Assembly (NCBI RefSeq): GCF_000816845.1
Contig: NZ_CP006877.1
Span: forward strand, 811,501-875,500
Direction: 5' to 3'
Origin: Rhizobium gallicum bv. gallicum R602sp
GTDB lineage: Bacteria; Pseudomonadota; Alphaproteobacteria; Rhizobiales; Rhizobiaceae
DNA: 64,000 nucleotides
Shown: in pieces, positions 45,426-57,035 of the stretch
Layout: every line of letters starts with the position of its first letter
Numbering within the stretch: position 1 is the first letter of the stretch
Translations under genes and position numbers: made by a program
The notes under the pieces: model-generated
Told to the model about the DNA's origin: nothing
The model's input: the letters and a program-made list of their open reading frames with translations, nothing else
Database searches by the model: none

Positions 45426-47030
45426 ATGGACTTGCGCGGCGCGTGGAAAACGAACGTGGAAGACCCCGAAGGCGGCGCAAAGCCGCAATTTGACGGGGCG
45501 TCAGCGGCAGTGCGCAGGGACGGCAAGAAATCCCGGCGCCGAAAGGGCAAACGGGGCGGTCAGTCCCGCAACGCGCCTCATGCCGCTTCGCAGGCCTCCT
45601 CCGAGACATCCGGAGAGGCAGCGCGCCCGATGGAAGCTGCAGCCGGGAACCCGGCCCGCAAGCGCAAACGCCGCCGCGGTAACGGCGGCCAGCGGCATGA
45701 CGGCGCATCCCCAGCGATCCAGCAGCATGAAAAGCCGGCTTCGGCCGCGCAGGCCGATGGCGACGCTTCATCCAGCCGCCGCAACCGGCGCAAGCACCGC
45801 GGGAAGCGCGGCCTGCAGGGCCGTCCGCTGGCGCCTGGCAAGCCGGTCGGCCAGCCGGGGATCGCCGCCCAGCCTGCCGCCATTGCCCGGGATCCTGCCA
45901 TTGCGAGAACCCCAACAACGGCCAAGGCCAATGGGCATTCCGAGCCTCGAAACGATGGCTTCAATCGCGGCGGCCGGCCGCCTGAACGCGAGCGCCGCGA
46001 TCAGGGAGCCGAGCATCCCTGGCCGGACGAACTTTATGCCGCGCTCGACCTCGGCACGAACAACTGCCGCCTGCTGATTGCCCAGCCCACCCGGCCGGGC
46101 CAGTTCCGCGTCGTCGATGCCTTTTCGCGCATCGTGCGCCTCGGCGAGGGGCTTGCCGCGAGCGGCCGCCTTTCCAACGAGGCGATGGACCGCGCCGTCG
46201 ATGCGCTACGCGTCTGCGCCGGAAAGCTGAAAAGCCGCGAGATCCGCCGCATGCGACTGATCGCCACCGAAGCCTGCCGTCAGGCGGCAAATGGCGCCAT
46301 TTTCCTAAATCGCGTCGTTGCCGAAACCGGCCTCGAACTGGAGATCATCGACCGCGAAACGGAAGCCCGCCTTGCGGTATCCGGCTGTTCGTCACTGGTC
46401 GGCCGCGAAACGCGTTCCGTCGTGCTTTTCGATATCGGCGGCGGCTCCTCGGAAATAGCGGTCATCCGCATCGGCGAGAATCGGTTCAGCCGCCTTGCCA
46501 ATCACATCACTCACTGGACCTCGCTGCCGGTCGGCGTCGTCACGCTTTCCGAGCGCCACGGCGGGCAGCATGTGACGCCGGAGAGCTTCGAGACCATGGT
46601 ATCGGAGGTGGGGGGCATGCTTGCGCGGTTCGACTGCCCGGAAATCGAGGTCGCACATTCCGGCGATTTTCACCTGATCGGCACGTCCGGCACGGTGACG
46701 ACGCTGGCGGGCGTCCACCTCGACCTGCCGCGCTACGACCGCCGCAAGGTGGATGGCATCTGGCTTTCGGATGACGAGGTTTCAGCCATGCAGGCGAAGC
46801 TTCTTTCGTGGGATTTCGACAGCCGCGCCGCCAATCCCTGCATCGGGCCGGACCGCGCTGACCTGGTGCTCGCCGGCTGTGCCATTCTGGAGGCGATTCG
46901 CCGCCGCTGGCCGAGCCCGCGCATGCGCGTCGCCGACCGCGGCTTGAGAGAAGGCCTCTTGACCGACATGATGGCGGACGACGGCGTCTGGCGGCGCCAT
47001 CGAAACCGCCGCGGCCAGCGCGCAAGGTAG
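45426..47030 (+). CDS. ppx: Ppx/GppA-family exopolyphosphatase/guanosine pentaphosphatase
   Basis: The protein (534 aa from the ATG at 45426) has a basic, low-complexity N-terminus of about 170 residues ([22 protein letters not shown]), typical of rhizobial versions, then a Ppx/GppA domain. [20 protein letters not shown] is the phosphate-1 loop, [20 protein letters not shown] follows, and [20 protein letters not shown] is the phosphate-2 loop. It hydrolyses polyphosphate or pppGpp in the cytoplasm. Several starts are possible (45354, 45426, a GTG at 45456), and none has a strong ribosome site. The gene is followed 7 bp later by rlmE, so the two are probably co-transcribed. Confidence 0.88.
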   Translation: MDLRGAWKTNVEDPEGGAKPQFDGASAAVRRDGKKSRRRKGKRGGQSRNAPHAASQASSETSGEAARPMEAAAGNPARKRKRRRGNGGQRHDGASPAIQQHEKPASAAQADGDASSSRRNRRKHRGKRGLQGRPLAPGKPVGQPGIAAQPAAIARDPAIARTPTTAKANGHSEPRNDGFNRGGRPPERERRDQGAEHPWPDELYAALDLGTNNCRLLIAQPTRPGQFRVVDAFSRIVRLGEGLAASGRLSNEAMDRAVDALRVCAGKLKSREIRRMRLIATEACRQAANGAIFLNRVVAETGLELEIIDRETEARLAVSGCSSLVGRETRSVVLFDIGGGSSEIAVIRIGENRFSRLANHITHWTSLPVGVVTLSERHGGQHVTPESFETMVSEVGGMLARFDCPEIEVAHSGDFHLIGTSGTVTTLAGVHLDLPRYDRRKVDGIWLSDDEVSAMQAKLLSWDFDSRAANPCIGPDRADLVLAGCAILEAIRRRWPSPRMRVADRGLREGLLTDMMADDGVWRRHRNRRGQRAR

Positions 47031-47037
47031 GGACAGA

Positions 47038-47757
47038 ATGACCAAGGCACCGATCGCGGGCAACCGCACCGGCCGCAAGCTCGGCCAGCGCGTCAAGAAG
47101 AAGAAGCTCAAGGCCTCCTCGCGGCAATGGCTGCAGCGCCATATCAACGATCCCTACGTGCAGCGCGCGCAGCTTGAGGGTTACCGGGCGCGGGCTGCCT
47201 TCAAGCTTCTGGAGATCGACGAGAAGCACAATATCCTCAAAGGCGCCCGCCGCATCATCGACCTTGGCGCCGCACCGGGCAGCTGGTCGCAGATTGCCGC
47301 CAAGGTGACGGGCTCGACCGACGAGGATGTCCGCGTCGCGGCCATCGATTTTCTGGAAATGGCGCCGCTTCCCGGCGTGAAGATCCTGCAGCTCGACTTT
47401 CTCGATCCGGACGCGCCGACGAAACTGATGGAAGCGGTCGGCGGTACGCCGGATCTGGTGATGTCCGACATGGCCGCCCCCACGACCGGACACCACCGCA
47501 CGGACCATCTGCGGACGATGCATCTCTGCGAAGTTGCCGCGCATTTTGCCGTCGACGTTCTGGGCGAAGGCGGCCATTTCCTCGCCAAGACCTTTCAGGG
47601 GGGCACGGAGCGTGAATTGCTCAACATGCTGAAGCAGCATTTCCGTCAGGTGGTGCACGTCAAACCGGCTTCCTCACGTGCCGAATCGGTCGAGATGTTC
47701 CTGCTGGCGAAGAGCTTCAAAGGCCGCAAGCCGGTCACGGACGCTGTGGGAGCTTGA
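47038..47757 (+). CDS. rlmE: 23S rRNA (uridine-2552-2'-O)-methyltransferase RlmE
   Basis: The 239-residue protein is the RrmJ/FtsJ methyltransferase that modifies U2552 of 23S rRNA in the 50S subunit. It has a basic N-terminal extension ([20 protein letters not shown]), the R-A-A-F-K-L segment with catalytic Lys ([20 protein letters not shown]), SAM motif [40 protein letters not shown] with the catalytic Asp, and FLAKTFQGG with the second Lys. Length and order match the family with the usual alphaproteobacterial N-terminal tail. The ATG lies 7 bp behind ppx. Confidence 0.95.
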   Translation: MTKAPIAGNRTGRKLGQRVKKKKLKASSRQWLQRHINDPYVQRAQLEGYRARAAFKLLEIDEKHNILKGARRIIDLGAAPGSWSQIAAKVTGSTDEDVRVAAIDFLEMAPLPGVKILQLDFLDPDAPTKLMEAVGGTPDLVMSDMAAPTTGHHRTDHLRTMHLCEVAAHFAVDVLGEGGHFLAKTFQGGTERELLNMLKQHFRQVVHVKPASSRAESVEMFLLAKSFKGRKPVTDAVGA

Positions 47758-47815
47758 TCTTTGGCTTCGTCTGTGGCGATGATGGCGGCTTGCAGGATTG
47801 GAATACCACGATCTG

Positions 47816-48199
47816 ATGCTACTCTACGTCACTCTCGGAACCAATGACATCGAGCGCGCCCGGCGCTTCTATGACGCCGTTCTGCCGGTGCTCGGTTACA
47901 AACTTCAGCGTCTCTCTGACGAGGAGATCGGCTACTCCGCCGATGGCGACACCCGCTCGCGCCTCTGGATCGTCACGCCGTTCAACCGCCGCCGTGCCGC
48001 CGCCGGCAACGGTTCGATGATCGCCCTCAGCGCTGAAACGCGCGCGGATGTCGATGCGTTCTATGCGGCGGCCCTCGCGGCGGGCGGTACTGATGACGGC
48101 AAGCCCGGCTTGCGCTCCTATCATGCGAATTTCTACGCCGCCTATATCCGCGATCCCGACGGCAACAAGCTTGCCGCCGTCTGCGAAAAGCCAAAATAG
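47816..48199 (+). CDS. VOC (glyoxalase/bleomycin-resistance-like) protein
   Basis: The 127-residue protein is a single vicinal-oxygen-chelate module: LLYVTLGTNDIERARRFYDA at the start, VLPVLGYKLQRLSDEEIG, and AAYIRDPDGNKLAAVCEKP near the end, where the Glu/His metal positions usually lie. Its exact reaction is unknown; many such proteins are lactoylglutathione-lyase-like. The ATG at 47816 begins the domain; a TTG six codons upstream is less likely. It lies between rlmE and a convergent MFS gene and ends only 6 bp from that gene's stop. Confidence 0.82.
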   Translation: MLLYVTLGTNDIERARRFYDAVLPVLGYKLQRLSDEEIGYSADGDTRSRLWIVTPFNRRRAAAGNGSMIALSAETRADVDAFYAAALAAGGTDDGKPGLRSYHANFYAAYIRDPDGNKLAAVCEKPK

Positions 48200-48205
48200 C
48201 AGGGC

Positions 48206-49627
48206 TTATTTCACCGCTTGTTGCTCGGTCTCGATGGCTGGGCCGATCCGCTTGGCGCGATGGCCCGAAACCAGCGCCCCTGCATTCCTGTCCATGCGAA
48301 TGAAGGGGATCGTCGCCACGACCGTCAGTCCGGCGATGACGTAGAAGGCCAGATGGAAGTCGGCGACCTGCAGTGTCTCACCGCGGAAATAGATGGATGC
48401 CTCGAGGATCGCTGCTGCCACGGCAACGCCGAGCGCGAGGCTGATCTGCTGCATCACCGAGCTCATCGATGTGGCCTGGCTCGCTTCTCGATCCTCAATG
48501 TCCGCAAAGGCCAGCGCGTTCACCCCGGTGAACATGAACGAGCGCGAGAATCCGCCGATGAGCAACACCGTGATGATGACGAGATGCGGCGTTGCAGGCG
48601 TGAAGAAGCCCGTCGTGATTGTGACGATCGTTGTGACCGCGGCTGCCGAAAGAAGCGTCGTGCGAAAGCCGGTGGCGGCGAAAACGCGCCGTGCCATGAA
48701 TTTGGTAGTGATGGCGCCGATTGCGCCGGAAAAGGTGATGAGGCCGGATTGGAACGGTGTCAGGCCAAAGCCAAGCTGCAGCATCAGCGGCGTCAGGAAG
48801 GGCATGGCGCCGACGCAGATGCGAAACAGGTTGCCGCCAGTCGTAGCAGTGCGGAAGGTCGGGTTGCGGAAGAGGTTCAGGTTCAGGATCGGGGCTGGGT
48901 GGCGCTTGGCGTGACGCACATAAAGGTAGCCGCAAAGGAAGCCGGTCAAGGTGGATGTGACGCCGATTGCCGGCGGCAGCGCCGGAAGGCTTACGACGGA
49001 CAGGCCGAAAACGACACCCGCGGCGGAAAGTGAGGTCAGCATGAAGCCGGTGAAGTCCAGTTTCGGCGGCATGGTTGCTTCAACCTCCGGCAGAAAGATT
49101 GTTGCAAGCCAGACGCCGATGATGCCGACAGGCACGTTGATCAGGAAGATCCAGTGCCAGCTGAAATAAGTGGTGATGAAGCCGCCGAGCGGCGGACCGG
49201 CGAGCGGACCGACAAGGGCGGGAATCGTCAGCAGCGCCATGGCGGAAACCAGTTCGCTCCGCTGGGTGGTGCGTAGGAGAACGAGCCGGCCGACCGGCGT
49301 CATCATCGCACCGCCCATGCCTTGCAGGAAGCGGGCGAAGACGAACTCGACCAGATTGGAAGATACTGCACAGAAGATCGAGCCGATGACGAAGACGCAG
49401 ATCGCAAGCCGGAAGATGCGCTTGGCGCCGAACCTGTCGGCCATCCAGCCGCTGACGGGAATGAAAACCGCAAGCGACACCATGTAGGAGGTCAGCGCCA
49501 GCTTCAGCGTGATCGGCCCGACATTCAGGTCGCTGGCGATCGCGGGCAGGGCGGTCGAAATGACGGTGGAATCCATCTGCTCCATGAAGAGCGCGACGGC
49601 GAGGATCAGCGGAACAATGCGGTTCAT
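48206..49627 (-). CDS. MFS multidrug exporter, DHA2 (EmrB/QacA-like) group
   Basis: The 473-residue membrane protein has the DHA2 layout with about 14 helices. Signatures are LFMEQMDSTVISTALPAIAS in helix 1 (motif D1), WMADRFGAKRIFRLAICVFV (motif A), and LVGPLAGPPLGGFITTYFSW followed by HWIFLINVPVG (motif C and the EmrB consensus). It should expel drugs or toxic metabolites against protons. The ATG at 49627 has a weak AAGGC site. Some 520 bp without a recognisable gene separate it from guaB. The substrate cannot be told. Confidence 0.9.
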   Translation of the reverse strand: MNRIVPLILAVALFMEQMDSTVISTALPAIASDLNVGPITLKLALTSYMVSLAVFIPVSGWMADRFGAKRIFRLAICVFVIGSIFCAVSSNLVEFVFARFLQGMGGAMMTPVGRLVLLRTTQRSELVSAMALLTIPALVGPLAGPPLGGFITTYFSWHWIFLINVPVGIIGVWLATIFLPEVEATMPPKLDFTGFMLTSLSAAGVVFGLSVVSLPALPPAIGVTSTLTGFLCGYLYVRHAKRHPAPILNLNLFRNPTFRTATTGGNLFRICVGAMPFLTPLMLQLGFGLTPFQSGLITFSGAIGAITTKFMARRVFAATGFRTTLLSAAAVTTIVTITTGFFTPATPHLVIITVLLIGGFSRSFMFTGVNALAFADIEDREASQATSMSSVMQQISLALGVAVAAAILEASIYFRGETLQVADFHLAFYVIAGLTVVATIPFIRMDRNAGALVSGHRAKRIGPAIETEQQAVK

Positions 49628-51635
<2,008 letters not shown>

Positions 51636-51637
51636 TC

Positions 51638-52198
51638 GTGACTGCGGGCAGCCGGATACCCTCCCGGATGATCGGGCTGCTTGCCATTCTCTGCCTCGCA
51701 GTGCTGGCATGGACGACCTTCGGCTTCGTCCTGCCATTCCGGCATGAAACCGGAGCAATGGTGCTCGACACCTATTTCACCGGCTATGATCGGCCTACGG
51801 TTGCCGCCATGCAGCATGTGCTGAGCGACAACGATGTCGCGCGTGCGCTGCTGCGGAGCATGTATCTTGGTCCGGAGCTCGTCCTGCCGGCGCTGGTGAT
51901 GATGCTTCTCTTCACGATTGTTGTGAAGCTCCAGCCGGGCGGCAGCTATTTCGGCAAACCGATGCATCCAGCGTTCATCAAGGCGATCTACGTTCTGCCG
52001 TTCGTCTACTGCTTTGCCGATTATGCCGAGAATCTCTCCAGCCTGATTGCTTTCGGTGACAGCGGCGCCGCGGCATCCGCCGCCGCTTTGCTGCCCTGGA
52101 TGACAAAGCTGAAATTCGCAACACTCGCCGTTTCGGCAATCGTCATCCTTCGTTTCGTCCTGATCCGTCTGACACCCGGCGGTGTCGACGGGCGATAG
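51638..52198 (+). CDS. Small polytopic membrane protein downstream of guaB
   Basis: The 186-residue protein has about four membrane helices (MIGLLAILCLAVLAWTTFGF, LVLPALVMMLLFTIVV, AIYVLPFVYCFADYAENLSS, FATLAVSAIVILRFVLI). The conserved-looking YCFADYAEN motif joins helix 3 to a loop. I know of no function. It starts with GTG only 2 bp after guaB, so it is probably translated from the same mRNA. There is no sign of transfer. Confidence 0.75.
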   Translation: MTAGSRIPSRMIGLLAILCLAVLAWTTFGFVLPFRHETGAMVLDTYFTGYDRPTVAAMQHVLSDNDVARALLRSMYLGPELVLPALVMMLLFTIVVKLQPGGSYFGKPMHPAFIKAIYVLPFVYCFADYAENLSSLIAFGDSGAAASAAALLPWMTKLKFATLAVSAIVILRFVLIRLTPGGVDGR

Positions 52199-52265
52199 GC
52201 TGGAAAGTGCCGGAGCTTTCCTCTACTGCTTTGAAAAATATGAGAGAAGCCGCAGAGGAGACATT

Positions 52266-52685
52266 ATGACCGGCTACGAAATGTTTTGGCCCATTATTGC
52301 CCACGTCGCGCTGGTCAATGGCCTCTACATGCTGCTCAGCGTTCGCCGCCGCAAGGCGGTGGAAGCCGGCAATGTGAAGCTTTCGGACTATCGCGAAAAC
52401 CGCAGCGAGCCGCCGGAAAGCCTTTTCGTCAAGAACAGCATCGCCAATCAGTTCGAGCTGCCGGTTCTCTTTTATGTCTGCTGCATCTTGCTCTACATCA
52501 CCGAGGCCGACAATCTGGGCGCCCTCGTGCTCGCCTGGATCTTCGTGGCGTTGCGGTATGCCCACGCTTTCGTGCATGTGACGAGCAACCGCATGCGCTT
52601 GCGCAGTCCGCTCTTTGCTGCCGGATACGTCGTGCTTGGTGCCATGTGGGCGTGGCTTGCCGGCTGGTTGGCCTTCAGCGGGTAA
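52266..52685 (+). CDS. MAPEG-family membrane protein
   Basis: The 139-residue protein has four membrane helices and the MAPEG pattern: FWPIIAHVALVNGLYMLLSV, NSIANQFELPVLFYVCCILL, and VALRYAHAFVHVTSNRMRLR, the last with the Arg/His residues typical for glutathione binding. MAPEG proteins are membrane-bound glutathione transferases or relatives. The ATG at 52266 follows GAGGAGACAT. It lies 67 bp after the previous membrane protein on the same strand. Enzymatic activity is inferred from the family. Confidence 0.85.
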   Translation: MTGYEMFWPIIAHVALVNGLYMLLSVRRRKAVEAGNVKLSDYRENRSEPPESLFVKNSIANQFELPVLFYVCCILLYITEADNLGALVLAWIFVALRYAHAFVHVTSNRMRLRSPLFAAGYVVLGAMWAWLAGWLAFSG

Positions 52686-52768
52686 CGCAGTTTTGTTCCT
52701 GCGTTATCGTCGGCTGGCCTATCTTCTCTCATCGGGCTTTGGCTCGGCGAGGAAAAGAGGAGGTTCAC

Positions 52769-53641
52769 ATGGACAAGCCGGAAATCACGCAGGCGATGAT
52801 CAACGCGTATGACGAATACACGCATCTGACGCTCGACCGCCGCAGCTTCATGGACAAGCTGACGAAACTTGCAGGATCGGCAGGTGCTGCCGCCGTCATC
52901 GCACCGATGCTTGCGGCAAACAAGGCGAGCGCGGAAATGGTCCCGGCCAACGACGAGCGGCTGAAGGTGCAGGATGTCAGTTATCCCGGCGGCAGCGGCG
53001 AGATGAAGGGCTATCTGGTCGAACCGAAAGAGGCATCCGGAAAGCTCGGCAGCGTTATCGTCATTCACGAAAATCGCGGCCTCAACCCGCATATCCGCGA
53101 CGTCGCCCGGCGCATGGCGCTGGAAGGCTTCGTGGCGCTAGCTGCGGATTTCCTGTCGCCGCTCGGCGGTACGCCGGAGAACGAGGATCAGGCGCGGGAA
53201 ATGTTTGGCAAGCTCGAGCCGGCCGAAACTGTCGCGAATGCCGAAGCAAGCCTCAAATACCTGAAGACGCTTCCCTCCGCCAATGGCAATGTCGGCGCCG
53301 TCGGCTTTTGCTGGGGTGGCGGGGTCGTCAACAATTTCGCGACGCAATCGCCGGAACTGAAGGCAGGCGTCGCCTATTACGGTGCGCAGCCGAAGGATGG
53401 CGTGCCGAACATAAAGGCGGCGCTGATGCTGCACTATGCCGGTCTCGACGACCGCATCAATGCCGGCATCGAGGCCTACAAGAAGGAACTGGAAGCAAAC
53501 GGCAAGAGCTTCCAGATCTTCGTCTACGACGGCGTCAACCATGCCTTCAACAACGACACGTCCTCGGCGCGCTACGACAAGAAAGCGGCCGATCTTGCCT
53601 GGAGCCGCACCGTCGAGTTCTTGAAGAAGAGCCTGGCCTGA
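52769..53641 (+). CDS. Dienelactone hydrolase family protein with twin-arginine signal
   Basis: The 290-residue protein starts with a long leader that has LDRRSFMDKLTKLAGSAGAA, a twin-arginine motif, and cleavage likely after KASA. The mature part is a dienelactone hydrolase: VIVIHENRGLNPHIRDVARR with the acidic Glu, GAVGFCWGGGVVNNFATQ with nucleophile Cys, AALMLHYAGLDDRINAGIEA with Asp, and YDGVNHAFNNDTSSARYD with His. It would act in the periplasm on lactones or related esters. The ATG has AAGAGGAGGTTCAC upstream. It resembles in type, but not in detail, the exported hydrolase at 31233. Confidence 0.92.
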   Translation: MDKPEITQAMINAYDEYTHLTLDRRSFMDKLTKLAGSAGAAAVIAPMLAANKASAEMVPANDERLKVQDVSYPGGSGEMKGYLVEPKEASGKLGSVIVIHENRGLNPHIRDVARRMALEGFVALAADFLSPLGGTPENEDQAREMFGKLEPAETVANAEASLKYLKTLPSANGNVGAVGFCWGGGVVNNFATQSPELKAGVAYYGAQPKDGVPNIKAALMLHYAGLDDRINAGIEAYKKELEANGKSFQIFVYDGVNHAFNNDTSSARYDKKAADLAWSRTVEFLKKSLA

Positions 53642-53911
53642 TCAGGATGCAACCGCCGCTTTCGTGCTCTTGAAAAACAGCACGGCCACAGGCTCGATGC
53701 GATCCGTGCACAGCCGGCGGCTGCCTAATAACTGATCCACAGCTTTGGGCGACCAAATCGGGGCTTATCACCCCGATTTTCATATGCTTTCTGGCGTCTG
53801 TTAAAATGCGAGCTTTTCGATTTACGGCGCATGAATACCTGCATGCCATATCGCTCGGATGCGCCGGGTTGAGCCATCTTCCGCCGCTCAACGATAATTC
53901 ATGGGAACGAT

Positions 53912-54541
53912 ATGAGCGCGCAGGGTATGGATCGCATCGGCCTTCGCCGGAAGCCGAAGCAGGAACGCAGCATCCAGAGACTTGATCTGATCCTCGCCGC
54001 CGCCGCAGAGCTGATCGCGCAAAAGGGCGTCAGCGCCATGCGCATGACGGAGCTCGCCGCTGCCGCCAAGGTGCCGATTGGCTCGGTCTATCAATATTTC
54101 CCTGAAAAGGCGGCGATCGTCAAAGCGCTCTTCGACCGGCATGCGGCCGCAGTCCAGGCGAAAACGGCCGTCATGTTCTCCAACGTCGAGTCCCTCGATG
54201 AAGCACTGGATCTGATCTCGGTGATGATCGACTGGTACTATAACGAATACCGCAACGACGCCACCTATCTCGGCGTATGGATGGGAACGGAGACCGACCA
54301 GGATCTCTTGCAGCTCAACATCGAGCACAGCAATCGCGTGGCCGAGATTTTCCTCGAGGCGATAAAACGAATCGCCCCGGAGATGCCGGAAGTCGATATG
54401 CAAGCGCGCACTTACCTTTTCAGCCACCTGATCGGCGCGTCGATCCGCCTCGCGGTCAAGAGCGAAGAAAAGCTGGCAAAAAGGATGCTGGACGAATGGA
54501 AGCACGTCATCCGCGCTTCGCTTTTCGCCGAGGCGGCCTGA
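53912..54541 (+). CDS. TetR-family transcriptional regulator
   Basis: The 209-residue regulator has a TetR DNA-binding domain at about residues 18-65 (RLDLILAAAAELIAQKGVSA, then MTELAAAAKVPIGSVYQYFP). The C-terminal helical domain (about 80-200) binds an unknown ligand. It has a basic N-terminus (LRRKPKQERSIQ). It is convergent with the LysR gene at 54545, with only 3 bp between stops. No obvious divergent target exists; the dienelactone hydrolase upstream on the same strand is 270 bp away. Confidence 0.9.
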   Translation: MSAQGMDRIGLRRKPKQERSIQRLDLILAAAAELIAQKGVSAMRMTELAAAAKVPIGSVYQYFPEKAAIVKALFDRHAAAVQAKTAVMFSNVESLDEALDLISVMIDWYYNEYRNDATYLGVWMGTETDQDLLQLNIEHSNRVAEIFLEAIKRIAPEMPEVDMQARTYLFSHLIGASIRLAVKSEEKLAKRMLDEWKHVIRASLFAEAA

Positions 54542-54544
54542 AGC

Positions 54545-55501
54545 CTACCAGCTCGGTACCATGTTAGCGGCCTTCAGGCGCGGATACTGCCGCGCATAGG
54601 CCGTCTTCACATCCGGTTCCAGGTTGTCGTCGACGACCGCAGGGGTGATGTTGTCGAGGCAGGCGGTGATATGCGCCGTGATCGCGTTCATCAGCGAGAT
54701 TGAAACCCCCGGACGCTTCATGATGCCGATCTGCACCGGCGGCAGGGCAGGGAAGCCGTCAGCCTGGCTCAAAACCTTCATGCCTGTCCGCAATGCCGAT
54801 TCCGGCATCACCGATACCGCCATGCCGGCAAGCACCGCAGCGGCAACCACCGTGCATGACCAGCTTGTGAAGAGGATCTGATGCTCGCGGCCCACGGCAT
54901 CGAGCGCCGAACAGGCGAGTTGCCGCCACTGGCAGTCGCGGCGTCCGACAGCAAGCGGCACAGGCGCGTCGTCACGGAGCGGGTGGTTGGCGGAGCCAAC
55001 CCAGCAGAGCGGCTCGGTTCTGACGACGTCGGACATTCGTTCCCGCGGGTTATGCGTCACCAGCGCGATGTCGAGCTCGCCCTTGTGCATGCGTTCTGCC
55101 AAATCCACCGAAGGCTCGCACACGATGTAAAGCTCCACATTCGGATGAGTCTTGGCGAAACGGCCGATGATCTCCGGCATGTAGCGGTCGGCGTAGTCGT
55201 CCGGCGTGCCGATGCGCAGCATGCCTTCGAGACGATTGTCGTCGAAAGCGGCGATTGCCTCGTTGTTGAGGCGGATGATACGGCGGGCGTAATTCAGAAG
55301 CTTCTCGCCCTCCACCGTCAGGCGGTTGCCGCGGCCATCCTTGATGAAGAGCTGCTTGCCGATTCGTTCCTCGAGGCGGCGCATCTGCATCGAGACGGCG
55401 GATTGCGTCTTGTAGACGCGATCGGCCGCCTTGGTGAAGCTGCCGGAATCTATGATGGCGATGAAAGTCTGCAACTGGTCAATATCAAGAGGCGCGGACA
55501 T
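54545..55501 (-). CDS. LysR-family transcriptional regulator
   Basis: The 318-residue protein has the LysR helix-turn-helix at residues 8-66 (LQTFIAIIDSGSFTKAADRV, KTQSAVSMQMRRLEERIGKQ) and an effector domain with GMLRIGTPDDYADRYMPEII and ELDIALVTHNPRERMSDVVR. It resembles regulators close to the CbbR/HdfR type, but no target is known. Upstream, the 200 bp to the DUF1127 gene (55701, divergent) may contain its operator. It is convergent with the TetR gene. Confidence 0.9.
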   Translation of the reverse strand: MSAPLDIDQLQTFIAIIDSGSFTKAADRVYKTQSAVSMQMRRLEERIGKQLFIKDGRGNRLTVEGEKLLNYARRIIRLNNEAIAAFDDNRLEGMLRIGTPDDYADRYMPEIIGRFAKTHPNVELYIVCEPSVDLAERMHKGELDIALVTHNPRERMSDVVRTEPLCWVGSANHPLRDDAPVPLAVGRRDCQWRQLACSALDAVGREHQILFTSWSCTVVAAAVLAGMAVSVMPESALRTGMKVLSQADGFPALPPVQIGIMKRPGVSISLMNAITAHITACLDNITPAVVDDNLEPDVKTAYARQYPRLKAANMVPSW

Positions 55502-55700
55502 GGGCTCACCTATAACGATTGCTGATAATAACCATTAGAAACATTCGTTGGACTGATCAATAGGTCTTTGGCATCTTCGGGATGCAAATCAAGCAAAGTG
55601 ACGGACAGACACCCTGCTGTCCTGCCTAGGTTTCAGCCCTCCTTCCCGCTCGACCTCGCGGGAGGGGTGGGCTGTTGCGCCCGAAAGAAAGGAGAGTTCG

Positions 55701-56000
55701 ATGCGCATGATTGACCAGACAGTAGAACTCGACTGTGCCAAGCAGCCTGCGACGTTTTCCCAGCGTCTCGGCGGAACCCTTGCGCCGCTGACGGCTCTCT
55801 TTCGCGCATTCCGCAATCGTAGAGCGATCAACGGCCTGAATGACCTCGACGACAATCAGTTGCGGGATATCGGCCTGACGCGGGCCGACGTTACCGGCGC
55901 CCTGTTGACGTCGAGCTTCTTCGAAGATCCGTCGGCGCATCTGACGAACTCGGCGCGCCGCCGCTGGCGCCTCGCGATATTCCGTTCCTGCGTCGAGTAG
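55701..56000 (+). CDS. DUF1127 small protein
   Basis: The 99-residue protein carries the DUF1127 motif in its centre (FRAFRNRRAINGLNDLDDNQ, LRDIGLTRADVTGALLTSS). Small DUF1127 proteins of alphaproteobacteria take part in RNA binding and in phosphate and carbon metabolism. This one has longer N- and C-terminal extensions than the minimal 47-residue form. A GAAAGGAGAGTTCG ribosome site precedes the ATG. A strong terminator follows at 56049. It is divergent from the LysR gene. Confidence 0.88.
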   Translation: MRMIDQTVELDCAKQPATFSQRLGGTLAPLTALFRAFRNRRAINGLNDLDDNQLRDIGLTRADVTGALLTSSFFEDPSAHLTNSARRRWRLAIFRSCVE

Positions 56001-56048
56001 GAGCGGCCAGTTTCCCCGCAGGGTGATAGCCAATAGCCCTGCCGCTTG

Positions 56049-56091
56049 ACCCGGTGACCGGCTTTCCCAAGCCGTCTCCGGGTTTTTTTTA
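56049..56091 (+). terminator. Intrinsic terminator of the DUF1127 gene
   Basis: ACCCGGtGACcGGCTT and AAGCCGTCtCCGGGT form a long GC-rich stem with a 4-base loop, followed by eight T. It lies 49 bp after the DUF1127 stop and reaches the end of the convergent DUF937 gene. Confidence 0.88.
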
Positions 56092-56949
56092 TATCTTGGA
56101 GGAAGGCTGGCCCTTCTTAGGCAGATATGTCTCGAAGATCGATTCCATGCTTTTCTGATAGCCCCTCTGCACCTCAAGCCCGCTGTCGAACATGGTGTTG
56201 AGCATCTTCAGATAATTCTCCGCCTGCTCCTTGGCTTCTTCTTTCGGAGGCTCGGGCGCCTTTTGCGCCGCCGGCTGATTGAGGCTTCCCATCATGTCCT
56301 GAAAGGCCTTGGCGAAAGGATTGTCGAGGAACGGGTTGGCTGGAGCCTTCTTGGATTCTGGTTGCGGCGTGCTGAACATCAGCTGCATCGCTTGCGTGAA
56401 CGGATTGTCGAAGATGCTCGGCTCGGGTGCTGTTTTCGGCTTTGGCGCAAAACCGGTGCTTTCCAGCCATTTCTGGATCGTTTCGCCCATCGCGGTATTG
56501 ATGAAGGGGTTGACGGGCGAGATCATCTGTCCGGTCGCTTGCTTGAAGAGCCCGCCCATCAGCGTATCGGCCATCACCGGCAGCATCTGCTTGTAGATCT
56601 CCTGGCCGATGCCGGTCATCTGCGCTGCTTGTGCGGCGACGGCGCGCGAAACCTCCTTGGAGCCGAAAAGCTGGCCGAGGATATTGTTGCCGTCCGAGAT
56701 GCCCTGCGGGGTGAAGGCCTTCGTCATGTCCTCGAAATATTTGGCATAGTTGCCGGATGCGACCGCCTGCATGAGACCCATGAAGTCATAGGGATTGCTC
56801 GTGCTGCGCTTCAGCCCGGCGGAAAAGGCCGGCATCAGCGCCGCCATCGCCTTGGTCGCCTGTTCCTGGGCAAGGTTGAACTGCTTGGAGATCGCGTCCA
56901 TCGCCGCGCCATTCTGCGCCTGCATCATCATGTCGAAGAGTGGCAACAT
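56089..56949 (-). CDS. DUF937 family protein
   Basis: The 286-residue protein begins LPLFDMMMQAQNGAAMDAIS and QFNLAQEQATKAMAALMPAF, the DUF937 pattern of helical repeats rich in Gln, Met and Ala, which covers about residues 1-140. The second half is low-complexity and proline-rich (PKPKTAPEPS, QPAAQKAPEPPKEEAKEQAE), then a final helical stretch (YLKMLNTMFDSGLEVQRGYQ). There is no signal peptide. The function of DUF937 is unknown. It is read on the minus strand, convergent with the DUF1127 gene. Confidence 0.82.
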   Translation of the reverse strand: MLPLFDMMMQAQNGAAMDAISKQFNLAQEQATKAMAALMPAFSAGLKRSTSNPYDFMGLMQAVASGNYAKYFEDMTKAFTPQGISDGNNILGQLFGSKEVSRAVAAQAAQMTGIGQEIYKQMLPVMADTLMGGLFKQATGQMISPVNPFINTAMGETIQKWLESTGFAPKPKTAPEPSIFDNPFTQAMQLMFSTPQPESKKAPANPFLDNPFAKAFQDMMGSLNQPAAQKAPEPPKEEAKEQAENYLKMLNTMFDSGLEVQRGYQKSMESIFETYLPKKGQPSSKI

Positions 56950-57035
56950 GATAGTCCTCCCCCGCTTTCCAGTGCTTGTGAATCGCCACTATAAACGGAA
57001 ATCGGAATGCGCAAACGGCTTTTTGCCGAAGGGGT